Origin: Symsagittifera roscoffensis
Lineage: Eukaryota > Xenacoelomorpha > Acoela > Convolutidae
Direction of reading: 5' to 3'
Assembly: GCF_963678635.1 (NCBI RefSeq)
Contig: NC_087063.1
Coordinates: 22,328,701 to 22,392,700, forward strand
Length of the DNA: 64,000 bases
In this document: positions 12,303 to 21,535 of the stretch, piece after piece
Layout of the letters: every line of letters starts with the position of its first letter
Position numbering within the stretch: position 1 is the first letter of the stretch
The notes under the pieces: model-generated
What the model saw: the letters and a program-made list of their open reading frames with translations, nothing else
Told to the model about the DNA's origin: nothing
Database searches by the model: none
Position numbers and translations under genes: made by a program

Positions 12303-12645
12303 TACTCGGCACATTAAATGACAAAAGAAGTTCCGACGAAATTTTTTATTTGTAACACAATATATTTTAACAATTTGGGACAATGTTTTGAAATGTTACA
12401 TAATAGTTGTTACATAATTTCAGTGATATTTGTAAAGTTTTGATTGGTTGAATTTTTAAAATTTTGAAGTAATGATGTGTGTGACACTTTTTATGATCTT
12501 TGATCATTTTGTACAGATAGTTTAGAATTTTTAAAACCTGAAGATGCACAAAATGTGCGAAAACGTTTGTTTGAATTTACAATTTTAACGCATTCTCAAA
12601 ATATATTTTAATCGATGTTTTCTCATGTCGCGTTGCGTGTTCTTA
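12303..12645 (+). repeat. Right arm of the foldback structure
   Basis: Contains the last codons and 3' untranslated region of the RT-family element. It ends at gcgtgttctta, directly abutting the giant element's LTR. Confidence 0.8.
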
Positions 12646-14412
12646 GTAATACTATACCCCTCCGGGTTTGTTTATTATCCAAATTAAGGTGCTTAACTCG
12701 GATATTCGCAGTTCGGTGAAGGGTCACTACAGTGCAGCACTGTCGAGCCCCCCACAGATTACTATCTTACTTTTTGTACCAAAAGGGATACAAAACTTGT
12801 TAACGATACCCAACAGTCGATTGTTGTTGTCGTTGAGCCCCTTCTTGTTGCTCCTTGAACTGCTTGCCGGATCGGTCTTCACCCAAGACCCTTCCGAATT
12901 GAGCGCAAATCAGCTGACCCTTCCGGATTGAGCGCAATTTATCATTAACGTGCTTAAATGCTCAAATAACCCTACAGTACAAGCCTCACAAACGGGCTAC
13001 AAAATTGATCGTAACGATCCCGACTGATATAAATGCCTGTAACAACAATATATCTATCAACAACAAACGGGGGAGTTGAATCACATCTTGTCTGGGGGGA
13101 TGATTTCTACTGATTTTTTACTTTTTTACTGTTTTTGGTTTTTCCGGTTATTTTTTATGTTTTTTTTTGTTTTTCTTGGGTACTATACTACTTTTTGTTT
13201 GGTTTTGCTTATATCTTTAAGTGTTTTTGGTCACAAACCACTCAGGGGATGAGGGGTTCATGATTCCCCCCACCCTTCCTGGTTCGTGAATTTTCGGTCT
13301 TAACTAGGTTAAAAAACTATTCACGGTAATCCGGAAGGCTTCCGCGTTCCGAACTACCCTTCCGCCCCGGCAGTTTAGGCCTATTAAGGGCGTTAATGTG
13401 AGCATCCGCTCGGCGCGGAGTGCTCGTTAACGGTTCCGCCGGTCATGATGTTATAAAAGAATAACACCCAGGAGCGCCATAAAAACATACATGTAACATT
13501 CGCCCGGAAGATACATATCGACGGATAACAAAACTAAGTCTTAAGACGACTGGCTAGCGTCTAAACAGAGCTTTGCATGTTTTTCACCGTCTCTACCAAG
13601 CCAGTACTTTTCGGTGGTCTTTCTTACATCAGGCTGACAAAAACGTTACTGTTCTCCGGCTTCGACCAGAACGCTCAAATTAACTGAATTACATGCAAAA
13701 TTAGTGAGCTCATGGCTGGGTCTCTGTATCCCCAGACCACGAGGTCACTCCTAAAAACAGGGCTACTACTTATCATATTACTATTGTTTTTATTCAGTAG
13801 ATAAAAATCATCATCTCCATCGAAGATGGATCAACCCTTTCCCCCCAACTCCTAGCACCTCATCCTTGTCAAAACTAATCAAAATATCAGTTAAATTCAA
13901 GTCAGGACATGACAGGATGCTAAAATTCAATACAAGTTCATAAAAGTTCCCGTCCCGAGACCCTTCCGGATTCTTGAATCCGGCGAATCAAGCTCCTTAA
14001 CCTCAGGTTCACGCTAACTCGGAGGGCTGGTTTTTACCCTTCACCGTTGTTCGCAACGGCCTTGCAACTATTGTAACAGCACAATAGTTGCAACTCGGAA
14101 CGTCCTCTGCTGTTCGGTAGTTCGTTGTTGTTTTTTAGTCTCGATTTTCGTACTGTTCGTAATCGCAGATAAAGTTGTTCTGTTTCTTTCTGCTATTTTA
14201 GCCAAAATGGCCGTTTTAACATTTCTCAGAAATGTTACGTCATCACTTCGAAAATTTAAAATTTAGAATTCCAGAATCTTCTAGCCTTCACCGTTTGGCC
14301 AATCATTCAAATAACGTCCTTATCCGTTCTAAATCGCCAATCCGGAAGGTTCACTGCTAAAATCCTGAATTCTGCAGAGACTGCATTTTGGCCATTCTGG
14401 TCGAATGTCACA
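12646..14412 (-). repeat. 3' LTR of the giant element
   Basis: Identical in every compared line to 36366-38132; identity may begin 3 bp earlier (12643). On the minus strand it starts TGTGACATTCGACC, immediately after the purine-rich GTCCGGGGAGTA. It holds four acccttccgg-type motifs also found in the leader, and a long T-rich tract on the + strand (13110-13230). The short open frame at 12668-12931 is duplicated in both LTRs and is not taken as a gene. Confidence 0.95.
12671..12676 (-). terminator. Candidate polyadenylation signal AATAAA in the 3' LTR
   Basis: Minus-strand AATAAA, about 28 bp before the LTR's distal end. The same signal sits at 36391-36396 in the 5' LTR. The position would suit the end of R/U5, but another AATAAA lies further upstream near 13790, so the choice is uncertain. 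Confidence 0.35.
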
Positions 14413-14425
14413 TACTCCCCGGACA
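14413..14425 (-). promoter_or_regulatory. Polypurine tract of the giant element
   Basis: On the minus strand, TGTCCGGGGAGTA lies directly before the TGTGACA start of the 3' LTR, where plus-strand DNA priming begins in LTR elements. The 11-base core occurs four more times inside the pol/ORF3 region, as described in the findings. Confidence 0.6.
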
Positions 14426-15190
14426 GTCCGGTCAATGTCCTCATTGAATCGCGCAATGTTCTAAATGGTTACAGTGTCATCGAACAGAATTTACAAAATG
14501 CACGAAATTACTTTTACCTACGTCACATCGACTCACTGCAGAATATAAATTGCATCATACTACATCACTATAGCCTTCAAATTCTTTCATTAATCTGCAC
14601 ATTGAGGATATGACTTAAGATAAAACATATTTTCTGACTTCCAGTGTCAATATCCCGATTGAAACTTTTTCTCCTAGATTTAAAAGGTGTTGGCTTGCAG
14701 GACAGTCCTGCCAACCAACAAGCTAAAATTATCCTACTATGCTCCTTCCCTTCGGAAATCTTGCTTGCCTATTGTCCTGAGTATTAAAACTAAGAAACTT
14801 TGTGGTTAGAAAGAACAATGCAACAACCTCCCTCCTCAAGAAGTTACTCAAGTTTTTCATGTCACCACAAAGTTATCAGTCTTCCTAAGTGATTAAAAAC
14901 AATCATGCAGGCTGGAATATTTAAATATACTCTTCCCTCAAGCCTTTCTAAATAAATAATAAGTGAGTGTCTCTAAAGCCACTTCAACTAAAACCAAAAT
15001 GCAAATTTATAAATGCAACAATTTCCAGACTCAACTTAAATGTTTCAGTTTTCAATTACAACTTGGTTGCTTGGTTTCTCACTTGAGTTTTTCACACACA
15101 TAAAACAATTCTGAGTTTTAACTTTTCTTCATCATCCCTTTGTTTTCTTCTTTTTTCGTCGTTTAGAAGTTCTAAAACTTCTAAATTCTT
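14426..15190 (-). other. 3' non-coding region between ORF5 and the 3' LTR
   Basis: About 765 bp, AT-rich, with no open frame of note. It is homologous in patches to 2206-2840 in the relic element. Confidence 0.6.
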
Positions 15191-18100
15191 CTAATTTTCT
15201 TTCTTGCTGCCTCTTGTTTTCTCGACCATTCGCCAATGCTCCATTTCCTCCTCCTGTGACACTGACTCCGCACTCTCGGTTTCCGTGTCTTGTAGCACGT
15301 CATTGACTATCCTGACGCTGTTGGAAGCCGTCTTCCAACACTTCTGCTCTTCCACCCTCTGTTTACAGCAAGGTAGGGGATCCACGTTTGATTCTCTGTT
15401 TCTACAGAAGCTGTTGTGGAGACACAACGTCACGTTTCTCTCCAAATCTTCTTTCAGCATCTCCGCCTTCTCATTTCCACTACGCTCGCTCGTCCTGGAA
15501 ATTCTTTTCACAGCGGTGGTCACTGCATTCCGATGGGTCACGAAAGCTCGGTTGAAAGCTCCTGCCCCAATGTCCAGCTGATATTCACTGTACACTCTGC
15601 CATGTTTCGACATACGCTTTTTCGCATACTCGTACAACCATGCAGTCATGTTAGCTCTGAACCATGGCATCAATCGTTTTCTTGCCCATATCTTCTTCAC
15701 TTCCATCGGAATGTTTAGAACTTTGCACATTGTCTCAAAAAGATCTAAATCTTTTAGACAATCTAATTTCTGCAATTGTTCTCTCGTCGGTGCCTCCTGT
15801 CTATTATTTTCTCTCACATGAGCTTCCAGCCATCGTATCGCCATCATAACTCCCACTATCACTATTGTTATGGGCTGTGATGAATCTGGTAAACCCATGG
15901 AGAGCAGCTCTCCAGAGTCCCAGATCAACACCAGATTACTACGCTTGGGATACCACCAGGTCTGCAGCAAGCAGTGGCAAGGAAACTCGTCATGTGTCAA
16001 CATGATGCTCCTCCAATTCCGTTTTCCCGAAGCTTCCAGCAATGGCTCCATTTCCATCATCACTCGGTGGATCTCATCATTCTCATCTACTGCATTGTAA
16101 TCTGTGACAGTTGATCCTCTCTGTTTCTGTTTTTCAAAGTCACTGAAGTTCCCGCTCACATATCCCATGAACTTCTTTCCTAGTATTGACTCCAACTCCT
16201 CTTTGGTTCTCTCTGGAACTGCTGAGAACATCTTACATAGTAACTCGTAAGACTTTTCAGACATTCTTGCCAACCTCACGCACTTCGGCACTGAAAAGGC
16301 TTGATCCACAATCGTTCTTGTACTCTTCACATCCACAGCTACGAAATGTACAGGATACTTGCTCTTGCACATTGGAGCCAACATTGAACCCACCAAATAT
16401 CGTGCTCCTGATGGTCTACAATAAGTTTCGCTGTGTCTGATGTTCATCTCCGTTTCGATTGCTTCCCTCCATTTTCCTATATACTTCTGCTCAGTCTGCA
16501 GAACTCCTGGGAATACTTCTACGCTGATGGCTGTGACCATCTCATGTTTCTGTTCTAGATTCAATAGTGACTCTAAAGAACCAAACATGCTGTAGAATCC
16601 TAGTGCTGTCACCAGATTCACATCGGTTCCTCCATGGCAATCTGCTATCAGTTCCGTTTCCGTTCTTGCTTTCATCACTACATTTCCAAACAATACCGTC
16701 AACTGCTTGTGTTGTTTCTCCAGGGTTTTCACACAGTCTAGACTTCCACAAACGTGACCCTCTAGTCCACAGACTTCCGCCAGACAGCTACCAGGTTTGA
16801 CCCAGTCTTCTGGTCCCCAGCCAGGCAACTCCACTCTATCTTCTCCGTTGCTCTTAGAGGCTGTTATCATCACATTATATATGATGTTGAGGTCACGCAG
16901 GTTACAGTCCGCATTCAGTTCCCTCTGTATGTCCTGTGTCGCCCGTAATATTGAGTCAGCGTTGGGACTAGGACACCACGATGGCTTCATCAATTCCCAC
17001 ACTGCCATCAAGCTCGTTCTCAGTAATTCATCTGAGAATCCCAACCCAAATTCCATTCTCTTGTCGGATTTTGGTACTGAAGGTGCAGTCACCTCTTCTT
17101 CCAAGACCAATCCCAATTTGGCCTGTGGATTGTTAACGCTCTTAGTCGTCACAATTCTGGACGTCCAGAATCTTAGTAACACCGCCTGCTCATAATCAAA
17201 GAAGCAATCACGTATGTCTTCACTCAGGAAAGGATTGTATGCTATCCCTATAATCCCGGACACATAGCTATATGACTTCTTCTTGATCGGTCCACAGTAT
17301 TCACTGGATTTTGGCAATGCTCCCATAGACTCTTTAGTGAGCCTCAACTCCTTGTTTGAGAATCTCCTGATCTCGTCTATCTTTTTCATGGGTTCCAATT
17401 CTTCAGGTTCTTTCATGTTCACCCTCATCGGTTTACTTTGCTGCATATCCAGCATTGCTAGCAAGAACATGGCTTTCGTTCGCTCATCGCCTTCCTTCAA
17501 CATTTTAACACAAGTGCTTAATGCAGGTACTGAAATCTGCTCTATCAGGAATCGAATGAAACAGAGAGCGTCTCTCCGCTTTGCACACGCTACTGCTGCT
17601 CCCTCCTGGACTATCAGATCCCTCAGATTCGTCATAAGGAAAACTTTTTCCTCCTTTGATCTCTTCCTTTCTTCTGAATCATATTCTTCGCGAGTCAGTC
17701 CCATCATGCACCAGGCGAGCCTGAGTTGTAATTCTGTCCTTACGTAAGGTACTGCCACGAGAGCATGTATTCTTGGCGTAGTCCTCATTTCTTCTTCGAA
17801 ATACCTCAATACTACTGCTTTCCATGGAAGGCTCACTAACTGCTCGATCGTCTCCGCCTGTATGTCAGACGACGCCAAAGTTCCGTACGCCTTCTGCTTG
17901 AGGGTGGTGCCTTGCAACATTGTTTCCAGATAACCCTCCATGGCTTTTTCTTCTTCCAGGGCCATTACATGCCCTCTAGCCGAGTCTCGGCATTCCAACA
18001 TCTCCACGTATTCACCGGTGGGCTCATCCATCGACACTGTCTCAGACACTGTCAGTCTGTTGTATTCCACTGGTGTCAGCTGTCCTGCAACACCTCCAAC

Positions 18101-21100
18101 TCCATGATTCATGGGAGATGGCTTGAAGTCCCTCATTTTACTCTCTCCACATTGACTGAGCATCTCCACTTCCAAAGTCGCTCCAGTCAGAGTGCGGCCA
18201 CTCCTTTTGGATTTATAACCGGTTGACTTTAACCCCGCCATGAGAATGGGTGGCACCACCGCTACATCAGTCAACATTCTGTCTGTGCCAGACAATTGAT
18301 AATCACCCTGCCCCAAATCCATGACTTCCTCGACTCGTTTTCTTTTCGCTGAGTTACCAGCTTTCATCGATATTTCCGAATCCACTTTCGTCTTTCCAAT
18401 CCTCCTCGGCATCACTCTGCTGCCTAACTTCATTTTCATCGCATTGATTTTATCAATCACCATTTTCGATCGCATCGTTCCTCTCCTGGTCCTTGACAGG
18501 TACACCACCTCTCCTTCATTGTCCTGCGGTGTCATCTTGATGGGAGAATTCGCTTCACTCTCATCAGTGGCTGAGTCGATCAATAACTCACTCAGTCTCC
18601 CTTCACACTCATCAAGCTTGTCAAGTACTTCTCTCATCAAGGGTTGATTGAGACCTGTTTTGAGAATGGACTGGGTCCCATAGCTCTGAATCACAGTCCA
18701 GACTTCTTCCATGAACGCCACTCTGTCCAGCTTACATCCCGTCCTACTCTCGTGGTCTCGGTGATGTACTTCCCATTCTTCTTCGGGTAGCGTTCCCAAG
18801 AAAGGTACTCTGGCTGAGGCCTCTATTCTTCTCCTCCGAGGTGATTCCATGAGGATTCTCTGATCGTTATTTCTTGTATTGCCAGGAGAGCTGCTCTCCG
18901 GCAAATTCCGTTTCATTTCCTCAAAGGCTGACGGAGGTTCCAGTGTCGAGATGCCTTCATCCGCTGGCTCAGTCGTTTCCAACGTGTCTGCATTATTCTC
19001 AAGATCACTGAAGATATTGAAATCCAGGCTGGATGTTCCTCCTGTCGATGCCCTGTCGTCCTCCCCACCAGCTTGATCTTGTTGCATGGGTTCTTCAGTC
19101 TGACGGTTTCCACCCTGTCCGTCATCTCCTTCTGACTTGTCCCTATTCGAGTTCGATGGTCCTTGTTTGTCATTGTCAGCTTCTTCCTGGAATCTCGGTA
19201 TGAGCAATGTACCGGCTGATTTATCTTCCTCTTCTCCATGGACCACTTTGATTTCTTCGCAGCCGAAGGGTGCTAGGAAAATTCTCGTCTGCAATACTCC
19301 CGCAGCTTTCATCTCTTTTCTCACACTGGTCAGGATTACTGAGGCTTCAGGCAATTCAGTCCTGCCTCTCATCCTCATTGGAGCTAAGCCTAGTCCCCTC
19401 CATTCCTCATCAAATCCTTCAGGCTTGGGAGTAGCGGCGTTGCTTATTCGCCTTCTCGTCGCTTGATCCGTGTACGCAAATCGTGTGTACTGTAACACGG
19501 CGGCATTTCTCCCCACGAAGTATGGATCCATCGTCGCCGAGAAATTCCCTACTCTCCTTTCATTGGTTTCGAATGCTCTCAACCTAGGAGTTTGCACTAC
19601 GGAGACTGCTCCGAGCAACATCCTTCTTATCAGAGGGAATTCAGGGATTGCTTCGGGTAGCTTCTTGTAATCGCCCCAGTCCTTCGTCTCTTCTCTCACC
19701 TTGTGATACGCTGCTGTGAGACGAGGCACTCTGGTCATTTCGCCATTCGTTTTGTCATAGGGCCTCAGATTCCAAAGCTTTGGAAACACCTCGATGTGCC
19801 CTCTTTCTACTTCTCCCATGCGGTCACAGAAGTGATCGTCAAAATTGATGACTGTCATCTCTGGCTCCGATATTTTCGCAAATAACAGATCTTCACTCAT
19901 GAGCTCTCGCAATGCGTGGAGCTCACACCAGTTCAGTGTACTACCGTCCACTGCCGATATGAGGTTCAGGTGCAACACCGACCTCCTATATGCTTCCACT
20001 TTAACGTCAGGGAACGCAAAGGTGACTGCTGGTCCATAGATCACTGTCACGAACTCCGTGACTCCTCTGATCAGCGCCAAGGGATCGATTCTCATAGCTA
20101 AGCTCAAATCTGTTAACAGCGGCATGCCTCCAACATGTCGTCTAACATCTTCCTCTCTTTCAATTGTCTCGTCTTCTCCGGTTCCAAAGCGATTTTGCTG
20201 CAAGAGATACTGGATAAGAGTGTGTCTCAGGTCTCTTATTTTGTTCCACGAGTCTGTGGATTTCTTCATATCCAGATTCCTCACTCTCTCTTTCATCTGC
20301 TCTGGACAACGTGCCAGTTTCATCAGCCCTCCCAAGTTTCCGTGGGTTATTGCGATCAATGTCAGAAGTCCATCTAGTCGCAGGTTCTGTATTCCATCCG
20401 TAAGCAGTATCACCGGTCCTTTCACGAAATTCTCCGCTCCAAATGTCACGAACAGGGCTATTAATTCCACTATCGATACTTTCACTACCGCTTGGAGGAA
20501 TTCCTTTATCAAGTAGTGCGAGACTTTCGGGTAGACTTTTGCCAAGAAGGACGCGGTCCATCCGGCTCCCAACCCTTCTAGCATGCTGTCTGTCCTTTCA
20601 AATCCCTCCTGTCCTTTCACTTCCTGGGTCCAGAAGGTTTCCAGAGTAATCTGACACATTCTGTTCACGAACTCAGCTGTCTTTTCTCCGGCATTTTCCG
20701 CCAGGTTCACCTCCTTCAACAAGTAGGCGTGTATCTTAGTGATCATTACTGGGCCTTGCTGAAAAGCATCTGCACCCAATGCCGCTACTCTCGGATTCAG
20801 GTGTAGCCACTGGTTTGCTTCCGGCTTGGTTCTCAGCACCATCGCTTCCAGATGAGCTCTCGTCTCCAGTGAATTTTTTCTTCTCGTGTCTTCACTCGCC
20901 ACTTCCATTGCTCGGAACCACAAGTCGTTGGATATCGCCGTGATCACTCGATGGTCGTCATCTATTCCTGGTTTCAGTTTGAGTTGCCGACTGAAGTTGG
21001 ACAGTTCCAACCCCAGCACTTCGTCCAACACCAACATGTGTAACGCGTGGTCCTTGAACCCTCTCATCGCGTTTGAGATATCTGACCATACTGCCGGCAG

Positions 21101-21535
21101 TTCAGCCTTAAGTGGCCTCAAGTTCTCCATTTCTATCATGCGATTCGGGGCTGATATGATCACATCATATTTTCCCTCCGAAAGTAAGGCTACCATTGCA
21201 TACACAAATTTCAGTCCATCCGGGAGATATGCATATCCCGGAGACAACGCAAATACTACTCTCAATGTCACTTTGTTGAATGATCCCTCCTTTGTCGCGT
21301 CTACCACTTCACCCATTGACTCCAGGATGTCTTTTATCGCGGGCCATACTGCGTTTTCTGCTGTTGCAGGATCTCTGAGCCTGCTCAGAAAACCTCTACT
21401 GTGTAGATGGTCATTGATGCCAGCAAACACAATCGTTATCGGGTTCATCTCTGTCTGCCTCTGTACCCCTATAGCCAATGACACTGATTGCAATAGGTCT
21501 AGGTCACTGCGGCCAGCATTATGACGTCCGGCCAA
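15191..21535 (-). CDS. Giant-element ORF5, 2114 codons, unknown function with SGNH-like N-terminus
   Basis: One uninterrupted frame of 6.3 kb. It begins at a TTG, and the first ATG is about residue 30. The frame is open further upstream to 21631, overlapping ORF4 by 133 nt in the -1 phase, so a frameshifted ORF4-ORF5 product is plausible. Near the start are features of an SGNH-hydrolase fold: the upstream -1 frame reads VFVLAGRHNAG (block I position, without the usual Ser), IVFAGINDHL at about residue 36 resembles the GxND block, and DDDH at about 192 resembles the DxxH block. The rest is unrecognised. It includes an acidic, Gln/Ser-rich stretch (about 785-832), a basic KRKR near 1062 and a Cys-containing C-terminus. 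I see no signal peptide or membrane segment. A diverged homologue lies at 2840-8282, so the protein is conserved across families. Confidence 0.85.
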   Translation of the reverse strand: MAGRHNAGRSDLDLLQSVSLAIGVQRQTEMNPITIVFAGINDHLHSRGFLSRLRDPATAENAVWPAIKDILESMGEVVDATKEGSFNKVTLRVVFALSPGYAYLPDGLKFVYAMVALLSEGKYDVIISAPNRMIEMENLRPLKAELPAVWSDISNAMRGFKDHALHMLVLDEVLGLELSNFSRQLKLKPGIDDDHRVITAISNDLWFRAMEVASEDTRRKNSLETRAHLEAMVLRTKPEANQWLHLNPRVAALGADAFQQGPVMITKIHAYLLKEVNLAENAGEKTAEFVNRMCQITLETFWTQEVKGQEGFERTDSMLEGLGAGWTASFLAKVYPKVSHYLIKEFLQAVVKVSIVELIALFVTFGAENFVKGPVILLTDGIQNLRLDGLLTLIAITHGNLGGLMKLARCPEQMKERVRNLDMKKSTDSWNKIRDLRHTLIQYLLQQNRFGTGEDETIEREEDVRRHVGGMPLLTDLSLAMRIDPLALIRGVTEFVTVIYGPAVTFAFPDVKVEAYRRSVLHLNLISAVDGSTLNWCELHALRELMSEDLLFAKISEPEMTVINFDDHFCDRMGEVERGHIEVFPKLWNLRPYDKTNGEMTRVPRLTAAYHKVREETKDWGDYKKLPEAIPEFPLIRRMLLGAVSVVQTPRLRAFETNERRVGNFSATMDPYFVGRNAAVLQYTRFAYTDQATRRRISNAATPKPEGFDEEWRGLGLAPMRMRGRTELPEASVILTSVRKEMKAAGVLQTRIFLAPFGCEEIKVVHGEEEDKSAGTLLIPRFQEEADNDKQGPSNSNRDKSEGDDGQGGNRQTEEPMQQDQAGGEDDRASTGGTSSLDFNIFSDLENNADTLETTEPADEGISTLEPPSAFEEMKRNLPESSSPGNTRNNDQRILMESPRRRRIEASARVPFLGTLPEEEWEVHHRDHESRTGCKLDRVAFMEEVWTVIQSYGTQSILKTGLNQPLMREVLDKLDECEGRLSELLIDSATDESEANSPIKMTPQDNEGEVVYLSRTRRGTMRSKMVIDKINAMKMKLGSRVMPRRIGKTKVDSEISMKAGNSAKRKRVEEVMDLGQGDYQLSGTDRMLTDVAVVPPILMAGLKSTGYKSKRSGRTLTGATLEVEMLSQCGESKMRDFKPSPMNHGVGGVAGQLTPVEYNRLTVSETVSMDEPTGEYVEMLECRDSARGHVMALEEEKAMEGYLETMLQGTTLKQKAYGTLASSDIQAETIEQLVSLPWKAVVLRYFEEEMRTTPRIHALVAVPYVRTELQLRLAWCMMGLTREEYDSEERKRSKEEKVFLMTNLRDLIVQEGAAVACAKRRDALCFIRFLIEQISVPALSTCVKMLKEGDERTKAMFLLAMLDMQQSKPMRVNMKEPEELEPMKKIDEIRRFSNKELRLTKESMGALPKSSEYCGPIKKKSYSYVSGIIGIAYNPFLSEDIRDCFFDYEQAVLLRFWTSRIVTTKSVNNPQAKLGLVLEEEVTAPSVPKSDKRMEFGLGFSDELLRTSLMAVWELMKPSWCPSPNADSILRATQDIQRELNADCNLRDLNIIYNVMITASKSNGEDRVELPGWGPEDWVKPGSCLAEVCGLEGHVCGSLDCVKTLEKQHKQLTVLFGNVVMKARTETELIADCHGGTDVNLVTALGFYSMFGSLESLLNLEQKHEMVTAISVEVFPGVLQTEQKYIGKWREAIETEMNIRHSETYCRPSGARYLVGSMLAPMCKSKYPVHFVAVDVKSTRTIVDQAFSVPKCVRLARMSEKSYELLCKMFSAVPERTKEELESILGKKFMGYVSGNFSDFEKQKQRGSTVTDYNAVDENDEIHRVMMEMEPLLEASGKRNWRSIMLTHDEFPCHCLLQTWWYPKRSNLVLIWDSGELLSMGLPDSSQPITIVIVGVMMAIRWLEAHVRENNRQEAPTREQLQKLDCLKDLDLFETMCKVLNIPMEVKKIWARKRLMPWFRANMTAWLYEYAKKRMSKHGRVYSEYQLDIGAGAFNRAFVTHRNAVTTAVKRISRTSERSGNEKAEMLKEDLERNVTLCLHNSFCRNRESNVDPLPCCKQRVEEQKCWKTASNSVRIVNDVLQDTETESAESVSQEEEMEHWRMVEKTRGSKKEN

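Larger units (their letters stand above)
11243..12645 (+). mobile_element. Foldback structure made from the 3' end of a non-LTR RT element
   Basis: Two inverted arms, 11243-11587 and about 12303-12645, are almost identical when one is reverse-complemented. Both begin at agaacacgcaacgcgacatg, and a TA flanks each outer end. The right arm encodes the end of the RT-family protein (motif DEIFYL followed by a stop) plus its 3' untranslated region. The left arm is an inverted copy of that 3' end. Between the arms lies the C-terminal coding fragment listed separately. The right end of the structure coincides with the left end of the giant element's 3' LTR. Confidence 0.75.

Noticed and set aside
11339-12549. 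Two matching short frames (starting MHLQVLKILNYLY) on opposite strands
   Set aside because: They arise from the inverted arms of the foldback structure, which are 3' untranslated sequence of an RT element.
12668-12931. An 87-codon frame in the LTR, present again at 36388-36651
   Set aside because: It lies wholly in the LTR, has no motif, and is duplicated only because the LTRs are identical.
15191-21535. ORF5 as a retroviral-type envelope gene
   Set aside because: It is in the env position, but I see no signal peptide, transmembrane anchor, furin-type site or Cys-rich ectodomain.
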